Source: Thermoplasmatota archaeon (GTDB lineage Archaea > Thermoplasmatota > E2 > DHVEG-1). Taken from it: a stretch of 23,567 bases of DNA. The DNA lies in NCBI GenBank assembly GCA_018334795.1, contig JAGXLH010000016.1, positions 1 to 23,567 on the forward strand, given 5' to 3'. A model generated the notes under the pieces. That model saw nothing but the letters and a program-made list of their open reading frames with translations. It ran no database searches and was not told the DNA's origin. The position numbers and the translations under genes were made by a program. Numbering within the stretch: position 1 is the stretch's first letter; each line of letters begins with the position of its first letter. This document shows, in pieces, positions 15,551 to 23,364 of this stretch.

Positions 15551-17248
15551 ATGACTGAGAGTGAAACAGAAAAACACGGTGAAAAGAAACAAAACGGATC
15601 TCCAAAAATAGCATATTTTTCTATGGAAATTGGAATTGATGAACGTATTCCATCATATAGTGGTGGCTTAGGAGTCCTTTCAGGAGATACCATCAAATCC
15701 TGCGCAGATTTAAATCTTCCACTAGTAGCCATCACCCTTCTTTCAGAAAAAGGATATTTCTATCAAAAAATCGATGATGAGGGAAACCAACACGAAGTTC
15801 CCATGCAATTTAATCCTGAAGATTTTTTAATTGAACTTCCTACAAAAACATCCGTTGACTTGGAAGGAAGAATCGTTCAACTCAGAGTGTGGCTGTACGA
15901 ATATCATGGCATAAATGATTACATCATTCCAGTTCTTTTCCTAGATTCAAACGTTGAAGGAAATGAGGATTGGGACAGAACACTTACTAAATACCTCTAC
16001 GGTGGTGACCAACACTATCGACTTGCCCAGGAAATTATTCTTGGCGTTGGTGGCGTTCGCATGCTAGAAACACTTGGCTATGATCAAATCTACCGGTACC
16101 ATATGAACGAAGGACATGCTGCTTTTGGCACTCTTGAACTTTACCGTCGATTTAACGATGTAGAAAAAGTCAGAGAACACTGTGTGTTTACCACCCATAC
16201 ACCAGTTGCAGCAGGTCATGATCAATTCGGTCTTGAAATGACCCAGCAAATGATTGGGGATCTTCTTCCATCTGATCTATTATCAGAATTCACGTTTGAA
16301 AACAAGGTGAATATGACCCGGCTTGCATTATTCTTCAGTCATTATGTTAATGGAGTCGCAAAAAAACATAAGGAAATCTCCCAATCAATGTTTCCTGGCT
16401 ATGCAATCGACTCGATTACAAATGGAGTGCATAGTCAAACCTGGGTGTCAAAACCTTTTCAAAAATTGTTTGATAAACATATCAGTGGCTGGCGAAGTGA
16501 CCCATTCATCCTTCGATCAGCATTTAGTATAGACAAACAAGAAATATGGGATGCTCATCAAAAAGCTAAGAAAAACCTGATTGATTTTGTGAACTTACGA
16601 TGCAATGTTGGCATGAACTATGATGATCTTACCATTGGTTTTGCTCGGAGAGCAACAGCATATAAACGACCAGATTTACTGATTTCAGATATCAATAGAT
16701 TACAAGACATTGCAAGTAACAAAGGGGATCTGCAAATTATTTATGCGGGAAAAGCTCATCCTAAAGATGGTGGCGGCAAAGACATCATTCGACGAATTGT
16801 AAAAACAAGTAAGGAGATCAATAGTAACATTAGTATGGCATTTATTCAAAACTATGATATCACTCTTGGTAAACTCATTACTGCAGGAGTAGATCTTTGG
16901 TTGAACACGCCTCGAAGGCCCTTAGAAGCATCGGGTACTTCTGGAATGAAAGCAGCGCATAATGGCGTTCCGCAATTCGGCACGCTTGATGGCTGGTGGT
17001 TAGAGGGATGCATTGAAAACATTACTGGCTGGTCAGTTGGTACTGAAAAAACAGAAGATCAACATTCTGATGATGAAACAGATAGAAATGATTTATATGA
17101 AAAACTGGAACAGGTAATCATTCCAAAATTTTATGAGGATCGAGATAATTGGATTCGAACCATGCGAAGCTGCATTGCTATTAATGCCTCATTTTTTAAT
17201 ACGAATCGAATGGTTCAACAATACGTATTAAACGCGTATTTCATTTGA
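15551..17248 (+). CDS. glgP: Alpha-glucan (glycogen) phosphorylase
   Basis: A 565-residue short-form GT35 phosphorylase (TIGR02094 group) that releases glucose 1-phosphate from glycogen or maltodextrin. The start of the catalytic fold reads AYFSMEIGIDERIPSYSGG, with the LGVLSGDTIKSCADL helix after it. Further landmarks are HMNEGHAAFGTLEL near 188-201, TTHTPVAAGHDQF near 214-226, FARRATAYKRPDLL near 368-381 and GKAHPKDGGGKDIIRR. The pyridoxal-phosphate lysine is K467 in EASGTSGMKAAHNG. Much shorter than the 800-residue animal and E. coli enzymes, it matches methanogen homologues. A GGTGG element 10 bases upstream supports the ATG at 15551. It converges on the debranching enzyme with overlapping ends. 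Confidence 0.92.
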   Translation: MTESETEKHGEKKQNGSPKIAYFSMEIGIDERIPSYSGGLGVLSGDTIKSCADLNLPLVAITLLSEKGYFYQKIDDEGNQHEVPMQFNPEDFLIELPTKTSVDLEGRIVQLRVWLYEYHGINDYIIPVLFLDSNVEGNEDWDRTLTKYLYGGDQHYRLAQEIILGVGGVRMLETLGYDQIYRYHMNEGHAAFGTLELYRRFNDVEKVREHCVFTTHTPVAAGHDQFGLEMTQQMIGDLLPSDLLSEFTFENKVNMTRLALFFSHYVNGVAKKHKEISQSMFPGYAIDSITNGVHSQTWVSKPFQKLFDKHISGWRSDPFILRSAFSIDKQEIWDAHQKAKKNLIDFVNLRCNVGMNYDDLTIGFARRATAYKRPDLLISDINRLQDIASNKGDLQIIYAGKAHPKDGGGKDIIRRIVKTSKEINSNISMAFIQNYDITLGKLITAGVDLWLNTPRRPLEASGTSGMKAAHNGVPQFGTLDGWWLEGCIENITGWSVGTEKTEDQHSDDETDRNDLYEKLEQVIIPKFYEDRDNWIRTMRSCIAINASFFNTNRMVQQYVLNAYFI

Positions 17249-19096
17249 AGTAAACACCGATTCAAACGGTGGTCTTTTCCCAAGAATATCTTCAGTCCAA
17301 GCTCGTAACACTTCAGCAACACTCCAAGCCTGAGCCATACATCCACGAGGAGCAAAGGGTGGTTCAGCATCAAAGATTTCATGGATTGATCCATCCCATT
17401 TATCACCATAGACATGAAGTAATGTTGAAAGATACGCATCAAATGCTTCTTTTTCCCATTCGGGATTTTCAGCATGCAATCGTGCTTTTGCTTTGATAAA
17501 TGCTCCAAGCAACCATGTCCACACCGTTCCATTATGATATGCTAAATCCCGATGATACGATCCAATGTATGAATCTTTATATTGTGGATCAGAGGGATCT
17601 AATGTCCGTAATCCAAAGATAGTAAGTAGTTTTTCTTCAACAACATCCACGATTTGCTGTTGAAGATTAGTTGAAATCATTGAAAAATCCAATGAAGCTA
17701 AAAAAATCATGTTCGGCCGAATGGAATCATCACGGGTATCAAGAACATCATATAATTTCGAGTATCGTTGATTAAATGATGCTTTCACCTTTTCAGCGAG
17801 TTCATCATAGTGGTCTGGTTTGTCAGTTAAACGAGCGAAAAGACTCATGATTCGTAACGCATTATACCATAATGCTTGAATCTCAACTGCTTTTCTTGCT
17901 CTAGGAGTAGGATAATACTCGCCAAGTTTCACATCCATCCATGTTAATCCAGGATCATGAGAAATCAAATAATCATCATCCATGAACATGTGAGGATTAC
18001 TTCCTTCTTTATACGCCGCAATGATATCTTCTAAAACAGGATAAAACTTGTTTAAAAATGCTTTATCGTTCGTGTATTTCAGATACTGCAATACTCTATC
18101 TATATACCATAAGGTAGCATCGACCGTGTTATACGCTGGACTACTATCTCGGTCATCAAACGTGTTGGGAATAAGACCGTTTTTTGCATACGTTGCAAGT
18201 CCTTGTAAAATCTCTTTTGCAATCTCAAAACGACCGGTTACTAACGTTATTCCAGGTAGAGAAATAAGAGTATCCCGACCCCAATCACTAAACCAATGAT
18301 ACCCTGCGATAATAGTATGATACGGTGGTTTTTTAACAATGAAACGATCGGCAGATAACACTAATCGATTCATATTATCGGGAAGACTCGCTTTTTGTAA
18401 AACGGTTCTACGTCTTTGTTTCTCTGTTGAATACAATGTATTCGCATCAAATGAAGAACGTTTTTCAGTTGAAAAAATCAATGAATACGAGGATTCTTGA
18501 TTTGGTATGGACCTTTGAATCGATGCTAAATGTAACACATGATCATAACAACTATCATTCCGTTGACAATCTATATGATAGGTTTGTGGAATCCATTTAT
18601 TCACTGATTGAATGCTGCTATGGGGAAATAATATGGTAACTGTTTGATCAACATTTTCTGGTTGAAACAATATTGAATTATCGTTAGTCGTATGTTGATA
18701 TGAAAATGGATTAGGTTGATCAATCACATCGTAAAAATGACGAGAAGTTAACAGTAATTGATGCTGTAAATTCACTGGTTGATCCAAGGATGATTCATAC
18801 CGTATCATCGTCGTATTTTGTTTATGAGGCATACATACTGTCTTTTTAATAATCCCATATGGTGTCTCATAGATCCAGGTTGGAAAATAATCAAAAGAAA
18901 ACGTTGCATAATTAGATAATGGAATTACTGTGCCATCAACGAGTAGTTCATCAAGGACGTTGGAAACAAAAACCCATCTGTCAACTGGGGGATTGCGGCT
19001 AGCAATCAATAATCCGTGAAATTTACGAGTAGCCTGCATCTTCTGACTTAACGAGGCATAACCACCTAAGCCATTGGTTTCAATCCATTCTCTCAT
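17228..19096 (-). CDS. Glycogen debranching enzyme (amylo-alpha-1,6-glucosidase, GH133)
   Basis: A 622-residue cytoplasmic enzyme that removes alpha-1,6 branch points. Residues 1 to about 220 form the beta-rich GDE_N domain, opening EWIETNGLGGYASLS. From about 255 the GDE_C (alpha/alpha)6 barrel begins, with AGYHWFSDWGRDTLISLPG, AYNTVDATLWYIDRVLQYL, LTWMDVKLGEYYPTPRARKA and YHNGTVWTWLLGAF; the conserved acidic residues of these blocks are present. The frame also allows an ATG at 19114, but the ATG at 19096 is preceded by GTGAGGT at 7-8 bases and starts at the usual family N-terminus. Its 3' end overlaps the 3' end of glgP by 21 bases in convergent orientation. It lies 102 bases after the GH57 gene and may have its own promoter. 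Confidence 0.9.
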   Translation of the reverse strand: MREWIETNGLGGYASLSQKMQATRKFHGLLIASRNPPVDRWVFVSNVLDELLVDGTVIPLSNYATFSFDYFPTWIYETPYGIIKKTVCMPHKQNTTMIRYESSLDQPVNLQHQLLLTSRHFYDVIDQPNPFSYQHTTNDNSILFQPENVDQTVTILFPHSSIQSVNKWIPQTYHIDCQRNDSCYDHVLHLASIQRSIPNQESSYSLIFSTEKRSSFDANTLYSTEKQRRRTVLQKASLPDNMNRLVLSADRFIVKKPPYHTIIAGYHWFSDWGRDTLISLPGITLVTGRFEIAKEILQGLATYAKNGLIPNTFDDRDSSPAYNTVDATLWYIDRVLQYLKYTNDKAFLNKFYPVLEDIIAAYKEGSNPHMFMDDDYLISHDPGLTWMDVKLGEYYPTPRARKAVEIQALWYNALRIMSLFARLTDKPDHYDELAEKVKASFNQRYSKLYDVLDTRDDSIRPNMIFLASLDFSMISTNLQQQIVDVVEEKLLTIFGLRTLDPSDPQYKDSYIGSYHRDLAYHNGTVWTWLLGAFIKAKARLHAENPEWEKEAFDAYLSTLLHVYGDKWDGSIHEIFDAEPPFAPRGCMAQAWSVAEVLRAWTEDILGKRPPFESVFTSNEIRV

Positions 19097-19169
19097 AAAA
19101 AAAACCTCACACATACTAGAATATGATAACTAATTTTCTCAGTCTCATCTCATCTGCCCCCACCATTAA

Positions 19170-19186
19170 TCCATAAAATATATGGA
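19170..19186 (-). promoter_or_regulatory. AT-rich inverted repeat / TATA candidate before the debranching gene
   Basis: TCCATA at 19170-19175 and TATGGA at 19181-19186 form a 6-bp inverted repeat around AAATA. On the minus strand the core reads ATATATTTTA and could be the TATA box of the debranching gene, giving a leader of about 50 bases, or a weak hairpin after the GH57 gene. Confidence 0.3.
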
Positions 19187-19198
19187 CTAATAGAAGAA

Positions 19199-20401
19199 TC
19201 AATTCTTTAACATATTTTCATCAGATACAGATTGTTTGAAATCCTGTAAAATATTCATATAATTAATAAAACCATCATATGGGTTATCATAATGGCTGAA
19301 ATACTGATGTACATTACCATCTTCAAAACCCTTTGTGGAAATATAATACAGATGATCCGAGGTCTGAAGCTTCCGCCATGCATCAACGAGTTTTGGATCA
19401 TTTTTCTTCTTAAGTGCCGGACCTAACTCTTGTAATTCTCTAAAACAAGCATGTTGCATTTCATTACCGAGCCAAGTAGAAACATCACGGTCTTCATCCG
19501 CCCAACTAATCGCCCAAGGTACATCAATAGTATCCTTTGGTTTAAAACGATCAACTGCTTGATTAACAGTAACAAAATCAAGATGATCATAAGATAATAT
19601 CTTCTCAGGTAAATGTCTGAGAAAATCAAAGATGCCTGTTTCAACCCATTGATGTTCACCAAAGGTTTCATAATCCATAAACAAGTTGATGATATCTCCT
19701 TGATCTTGTGCAATCCACTGTGCATATTTTTCAGCAGTTAAAGGAAAACCAGGCCATCCTTGTGCAGAGAATCGAAAGCCAATATCATCACTAAGTGAAT
19801 AATGACGAAGGAGAACACGTAAATCAGCATTAATTGGTTTATACACATAATTCGGTGATCGCCAATCAAGAATCTTTTTTGCTCCTTCTGTAATGATTCC
19901 TTGATACCCCATATCTGAAACTGTTTTTGCAATCCGATTGTCATAAATAGCTTCAGTATTACGAAATACCTTAGGAGAATAATTAAATAAATCTTTCATC
20001 AAATGCTTATGCATCATCACTTGATCTTTAAACTCATCTAAATCATCATACAAACTGGACAGTGAATGAAAATATGTTTCCTCGATAAGAGAAACTGAAC
20101 CTGTATCAACAAGATGTTGAAAACTATCAATGACCTCAGGCATAAATTTTTGACAATATTCAACAAAAGTCCCGGTCAAACTAAAAGAAATCTTGAACTT
20201 CCCATCATATTGATCTATCAAATCTAGTAAAACATTGTTTGCTGGAAGATAACATTTTCGAGCTACCTTATCAAAGATTTTATGATTAAGCGTATTATCA
20301 AAATAATGATATGGTGATTTTGTTTTTCCAATGTTAAACACTGAAAAACGATTCAATCGCATTGGTTGATGAACTTCGAAATAAAAACAAACAGATGGCA
20401 A
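19199..20401 (-). CDS. GH57 alpha-amylase-type glycosidase
   Basis: A 400-residue family 57 glycoside hydrolase acting on alpha-1,4-glucans by a retaining mechanism. The GH57 regions are recognisable: HQP at 11-13; IEETYFHSLSSLYDD near 106-120; FRNTEAIYD near 146-154 with Glu150 as probable nucleophile; FMDYETFGEHQW at 241-252 with Asp243 as probable acid/base. The length and the MDYETFGEH wording match the archaeal alpha-amylase subgroup and not the longer GH57 branching enzymes with a C-terminal DUF1957. There is no signal peptide, so it acts on intracellular glycogen. The start is TTG at 20401, one base after the stop of the glycosyltransferase upstream; its GAGGTGAT Shine-Dalgarno lies in that gene's last codons, indicating translational coupling. 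Confidence 0.88.
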   Translation of the reverse strand: MPSVCFYFEVHQPMRLNRFSVFNIGKTKSPYHYFDNTLNHKIFDKVARKCYLPANNVLLDLIDQYDGKFKISFSLTGTFVEYCQKFMPEVIDSFQHLVDTGSVSLIEETYFHSLSSLYDDLDEFKDQVMMHKHLMKDLFNYSPKVFRNTEAIYDNRIAKTVSDMGYQGIITEGAKKILDWRSPNYVYKPINADLRVLLRHYSLSDDIGFRFSAQGWPGFPLTAEKYAQWIAQDQGDIINLFMDYETFGEHQWVETGIFDFLRHLPEKILSYDHLDFVTVNQAVDRFKPKDTIDVPWAISWADEDRDVSTWLGNEMQHACFRELQELGPALKKKNDPKLVDAWRKLQTSDHLYYISTKGFEDGNVHQYFSHYDNPYDGFINYMNILQDFKQSVSDENMLKN

Positions 20402-20402
20402 C

Positions 20403-21515
20403 CTATATCACCTCTCGATACACATCCAATGTTCTATCCGCAACTCGATCCCAGGTGAATAAATCAATTTCACGTTTGCCTTCTTTAGAAATAGTTTTAT
20501 GAAGCACATTATAGTTTAACAATGAAATAATCTTATTTGCCATTTCATCAACATCCCAAAAATCAACTTGTAAACAATTAGTAATCGCCTCAGCTGCACC
20601 GGTAGTTTTGGAAACAATTGTTGGTGTACCCGCCGAAATCGCTTCTAAAGCCGTGATTCCAAATGGTTCACTAACTGAAGGCATCACATATACATTAGCA
20701 ATGCGATAAATATGATTGACTTCCTCTTCGGTAAGTCTACCAGTAAAAATAACATCCTTACTTATCCCAAGATCAACGGCTTTATTGATCAATCGAGGAA
20801 GCATATCTCCAGATCCAGCTAATACAAATTTCGTTTTTAATCCGTAATCTAATACCTTTTTTGCAGCATCTAAAAAGAATTCAGGTCCTTTCTGAATAGT
20901 TAATCGACCTAAAAACAAAACAATATCTTGTTTTTTGCCAGATCCTAATGGATAGACAGCATTATGCACGACATCAATCTTATTCGGATCAATACCATAC
21001 TTATCTACAACGAGTTGTTTGGTATAATTACTCACGGCAATAAGTCTATCTGCCTTTTGCATTCCCTCTTTTTCAATATCGATGAACCATTGATTTGGTG
21101 AAAGCATTCCCGATCGATCATACTCAGTAGAATGAATACTGAGAACTAATGGTACATTGAATTTTTCTTTGAGTTGGATACCGGCTTTCATGGTCAACCA
21201 ATCGTGACAATGAATAACGTCATAGTTGCCCTTTACTTTGGAAGCAACTAGATCATTGTATCGGTAAACACTATTAAAGAAATCACCTTCAATCTCCTTA
21301 TCTGTCGGCCGATCATACGGAAAAACTGTTGCTTCCCCAACTTCTTTTATGCGAAGAAAAGGCTTATCGGTAGATGCAGTTGTTTTCGTTTTAGGCATAT
21401 AAAAATCGAGATGAACCTTTTTATCAGCTAGACTGCGAGTTAATCCATAACAATGCGTGCCCAATCCTCCAGCTTTAAAAGGCGGGTATTCCCACCCAAT
21501 CATTGCAACTTTCAT
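20403..21515 (-). CDS. GT4/GT5-type glucosyltransferase, probable glycogen synthase
   Basis: A 370-residue GT-B enzyme. The N-terminus reads GWEYPPFKAGGLGTHCYGLT with the KxGGL motif (K14-L18) that glycogen and starch synthases use to bind the nucleotide-glucose. VIHCHDWLT at 100-108, LFLGRLTIQKGPEFFLDA at 200-217, and the E-x7-E donor motif (E283/E291 in SEPFGITALEA) followed by AGTPTIVSKTTGAAE are typical of the retaining GT4/GT5 group. It is much shorter than bacterial GlgA (about 480) and lacks the starch-synthase insertion, so family GT4 fits best. Its place one base upstream of a GH57 amylase and near a debranching enzyme and phosphorylase supports a glycogen role. A general surface glycosyltransferase is the alternative. 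It begins 25 bases after the winged-helix gene. Confidence 0.8.
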   Translation of the reverse strand: MKVAMIGWEYPPFKAGGLGTHCYGLTRSLADKKVHLDFYMPKTKTTASTDKPFLRIKEVGEATVFPYDRPTDKEIEGDFFNSVYRYNDLVASKVKGNYDVIHCHDWLTMKAGIQLKEKFNVPLVLSIHSTEYDRSGMLSPNQWFIDIEKEGMQKADRLIAVSNYTKQLVVDKYGIDPNKIDVVHNAVYPLGSGKKQDIVLFLGRLTIQKGPEFFLDAAKKVLDYGLKTKFVLAGSGDMLPRLINKAVDLGISKDVIFTGRLTEEEVNHIYRIANVYVMPSVSEPFGITALEAISAGTPTIVSKTTGAAEAITNCLQVDFWDVDEMANKIISLLNYNVLHKTISKEGKREIDLFTWDRVADRTLDVYREVI

Positions 21516-21540
21516 CTCATGCCTCGTAAAACTGAACCTA

Positions 21541-21945
21541 TCATTCTGTCGAGGTCAATGTGTATTTACCCGACTCATGGATGACCTTGCCTTCTTTGGC
21601 AAGCCAACCTAATGCAGCATACACCTCTTTCTCATCAGTATCTGAAAGTTTTTTTAGTGTTGTAATATCTGCTTCATCCCAAATATCAAGAATTTTATAT
21701 ACTTTTCCAGCAGTACTACCAACTTGATCTGTAAGATTTGTAGAGTCAAGTTCATAATATTTATCATCAACTTTTTTAATCTTATTTTCTCGAGCAAGCC
21801 AACCAACACCGGCGTAAAAATCATTTTTTGATAATTCTGTCGATTCTTGTAATGTATCTTCATCAGTGTTTTTAGTTTCTTGTAGAGCTTGCCAAATCTT
21901 ACCAGCATTCTCTCCAAATTTAGTCTTTAGATTCCTCACAAGCAT
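21541..21945 (-). CDS. Tandem winged-helix protein (DUF2582-like), candidate regulator of the glycogen operon
   Basis: The 134-residue product consists of two repeats of about 62 residues. Repeat 1 (about 11-68) contains ENAGKIWQAL and FYAGVGWLARENKI and ends KYYEL; repeat 2 (about 76-132) contains STAGKVYKIL and VYAALGWLAKEGKV and ends KYTLT. Each fits a helix-turn-helix followed by a beta wing, as in the winged-helix family PF10771. It is small, soluble and without an effector domain. The longest frame begins at ATG 21945, but the GGAGG Shine-Dalgarno (21946-21950) touches that codon; GTG at 21939 is correctly spaced (6 bases) and is the more likely start. It leads the transcript toward glycogen synthase and GH57, so control of glycogen genes is plausible but unproven. 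Confidence 0.75.
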   Translation of the reverse strand: MLVRNLKTKFGENAGKIWQALQETKNTDEDTLQESTELSKNDFYAGVGWLARENKIKKVDDKYYELDSTNLTDQVGSTAGKVYKILDIWDEADITTLKKLSDTDEKEVYAALGWLAKEGKVIHESGKYTLTSTE

Positions 21946-21979
21946 CCTCCGTGTTGTAACTTTGTTATGTGAAAGGTAG

Positions 21980-21985
21980 TTATAA
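21980..21985 (-). promoter_or_regulatory. TATA element of the winged-helix / glycogen synthase / GH57 operon
   Basis: TTATAA lies 35-41 bases before the possible start codons of the winged-helix gene. A transcript start near 21957 would leave a short leader with GGAGG. Confidence 0.4.
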
Positions 21986-22147
21986 GCTTATCTAAAAAAT
22001 AAAGCAATTCTTGATGTATTTTTCAAAAGATTTTATTGAAAAATGAAAAATAAATTAATTGTAAAATATTCAAATAATTTTTTCTAAATGGAAAAATGTT
22101 TTGTTTTTTTACTATTTTATCCTACTTATAATTAAAATTTGACAAAA

Positions 22148-22193
22148 TTTTGCAATTTCATTGGAGAAGTTTAGTAACAACTTCATTGCAAAA
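22148..22193 (+). promoter_or_regulatory. Nested inverted repeats upstream of the archaellin promoter
   Basis: TTTTGCAAT (22148-22156) pairs with ATTGCAAAA (22185-22193), and inside it GAAGTT (22166-22171) pairs with AACTTC (22179-22184), leaving a 9-base one-sided bulge and a 7-base loop. TTCATTG occurs twice as a direct repeat (22157-22163, 22182-22188). It ends about 50 bases before the TATA box, suggesting a regulator-binding site. Confidence 0.4.
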
Positions 22194-22242
22194 ATTGACT
22201 GAGAACCTCTCAATATTTACACAACAAATGTAGACTATCTCT

Positions 22243-22250
22243 TATAAAAT
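22243..22250 (+). promoter_or_regulatory. TATA box of the archaellin-like gene
   Basis: TATAAAAT matches the archaeal consensus well. The predicted start near 22275 leaves a leader of about 130 bases before the ATG at 22408, long for an archaeal gene, with a possible small ORF in it. Confidence 0.5.
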
Positions 22251-22293
22251 AAGGTAAGTAAGAAGAGATAAGTGCCCCAAAGAATTCAAGAAT

Positions 22294-22383
22294 TTGAGTG
22301 AATCTGCATACATACCTGCATATGCAACTGCACAAAAAGGTGATAAAGTAAAAGGATATTCATTTAACTATACTAGTAAGTAA
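22294..22383 (+). CDS. Possible 29-residue leader peptide (doubtful)
   Basis: In the leader before the archaellin-like gene the frame from TTG at 22294 to TAA at 22381 gives a soluble-looking peptide containing SAYIPAYATAQKGDKVKGY. The frame remains open upstream to 22259 but contains no ATG or GTG-with-Shine-Dalgarno. It could be a leader peptide, a remnant of an earlier reading frame, or chance. No homologue is recognised. Confidence 0.2.
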   Translation: MSESAYIPAYATAQKGDKVKGYSFNYTSK

Positions 22384-22389
22384 GCTAGT
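22372..22389 (+). repeat. Short inverted repeat before the archaellin start
   Basis: ACTAG at 22372-22376 and CTAGT at 22385-22389 are separated by TAAGTAAG. The stem would sit just before the GGAGATGG ribosome-binding region in the transcript and might affect translation. Confidence 0.25.
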
Positions 22390-22407
22390 CCGATGGAGAT
22401 GGGATAC

Positions 22408-23064
22408 ATGGGATGTAGCAAAAAAAGAATTGAGAATCAGTTTGCAGCTATTGGAATAGGTGCAATGATTGTTTTCATTTCAATGGTTCTTGTTGCAGGC
22501 ATTGCCGCCTCAATTCTTGTTCAAACAAGTACACAACTAGAAATGCAAGCATTGAAAAGCGGTCAAGAAACAATCGCTGAAGCATCAACCGGTCTGACAG
22601 TAAAAGGAGTTGAGGGATTCAACGATTCGGGACTAATCAAAAAACTGGCGATTGAAGTATCACCAAAAGCAGGATCACCAGACATCGATCTCAATAACAC
22701 CATTATTGAGATAACCGATGGATCAGAAAAACATGTTTTGGAATTTGGAGGATCTGCACAGCATGTCAATGCCTCAAGCATCAATGGAGATATAGAATCT
22801 AATGGAAAATTTGGTTCTGCGACAACATTTGGCATTACCGTACTTCAAGATGCAGATGACTCATGTACCTCGTCAACTCCAATAATTGGATATGGAGATC
22901 ATGTCATAATAGGAGTAAATACTTCATTAATATTTACGACTAATTCAGGTTTACCGCCAAGAACAGATGTTGATGGATTAGTTATTATCGAAGAAGGAGC
23001 CCCCGGAATAATTGGTTTTACTACACCTGCATCATATGTTGATGACATTATAGAACTACAATAA
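22408..23064 (+). CDS. Archaellin-like (class III signal peptide) filament protein
   Basis: A 218-residue protein from the preferred start. A basic segment (MGCSKKRIENQ) precedes the hydrophobic archaellin core AIGIGAMIVFISMVLVAGIA, the N-terminal helix that packs in the filament centre (PF01917). Alignment to archaellins puts prepilin-peptidase cleavage before AIGIGAM, with Ala instead of the common Gly at the preceding position. The helix runs on through about residue 50, and the remaining 165 residues are a beta-rich outer domain with several N-x-S/T glycosylation sites. ATG codons at 22393 and 22399 are in frame, but GGAG at 22395-22398 is best spaced for 22408. The product assembles on the cell surface as part of the archaellum or a related pilus. 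No fla/arl motor genes are nearby in the window. Confidence 0.8.
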   Translation: MGCSKKRIENQFAAIGIGAMIVFISMVLVAGIAASILVQTSTQLEMQALKSGQETIAEASTGLTVKGVEGFNDSGLIKKLAIEVSPKAGSPDIDLNNTIIEITDGSEKHVLEFGGSAQHVNASSINGDIESNGKFGSATTFGITVLQDADDSCTSSTPIIGYGDHVIIGVNTSLIFTTNSGLPPRTDVDGLVIIEEGAPGIIGFTTPASYVDDIIELQ

Positions 23065-23364
23065 CCATCTTGTTTCTTAGTTCTTGAAAAAACCCAGATA
23101 AATTTAAATTAAGTACATATAAATATATCTTTTTATAATTCTAAATATGTATTCCCAAATCAATAGAATAACTAATTACATTAACCAATCCTCAAAAATA
23201 GGGAGGAAAGAAAAACCATGAACTAATTTTAGGGGACAAATAAAAAGAATCATGATTTTTCTGTAATCATACCTACCTTCTTCTCCCTACTTTAATATTG
23301 TTACTCCACCTATTTATAGTTTATTAATAACACCCATCACAATAAAAAAAAATATAGATAAAAT
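23065..23364. other. Intergenic region with promoter-like signals and a two-codon ORF
   Basis: This 300-base stretch after the archaellin-like gene holds no real coding frame. It contains an AT-rich TATA-like block (23117-23128), a strong Shine-Dalgarno GGGAGGAAAG (23201-23210) before ATG-AAC-TAA (23218-23226), and an inverted repeat ATGATT/AATCAT (23252-23270) followed by a C/T-rich tract. A small RNA or the remains of a decayed gene are possible. Confidence 0.4.

Larger units (their letters stand above)
21946..22392. other. Long AT-rich divergent intergenic region
   Basis: This 447-base region separates the divergently transcribed winged-helix and archaellin-like genes. It holds a minus-strand TATA element (TTATAA at 21980-21985), a very AT-rich middle (22010-22140), nested inverted repeats (22148-22196), a plus-strand TATA box (22243-22250), a possible leader ORF (22294-22383) and a short inverted repeat just before the archaellin start. 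No RNA gene was recognised. Confidence 0.6.

Noticed and set aside
17215..17532. Alternative 105-codon minus-strand frame at the end of the debranching gene
   Set aside because: It overlaps the debranching frame whose GDE_C motifs continue to its own stop; the alternative product has no family features.
22563..22835. Minus-strand frame of 90 codons inside the archaellin-like gene
   Set aside because: Antisense shadow of a well-supported gene; no start signals and no protein-like motif.
23248..23257. AATCATGATT palindrome right of the two-codon ORF
   Set aside because: Short AT-rich palindromes are expected by chance here; only the longer arrangement with the following AATCAT was kept as part of another observation.
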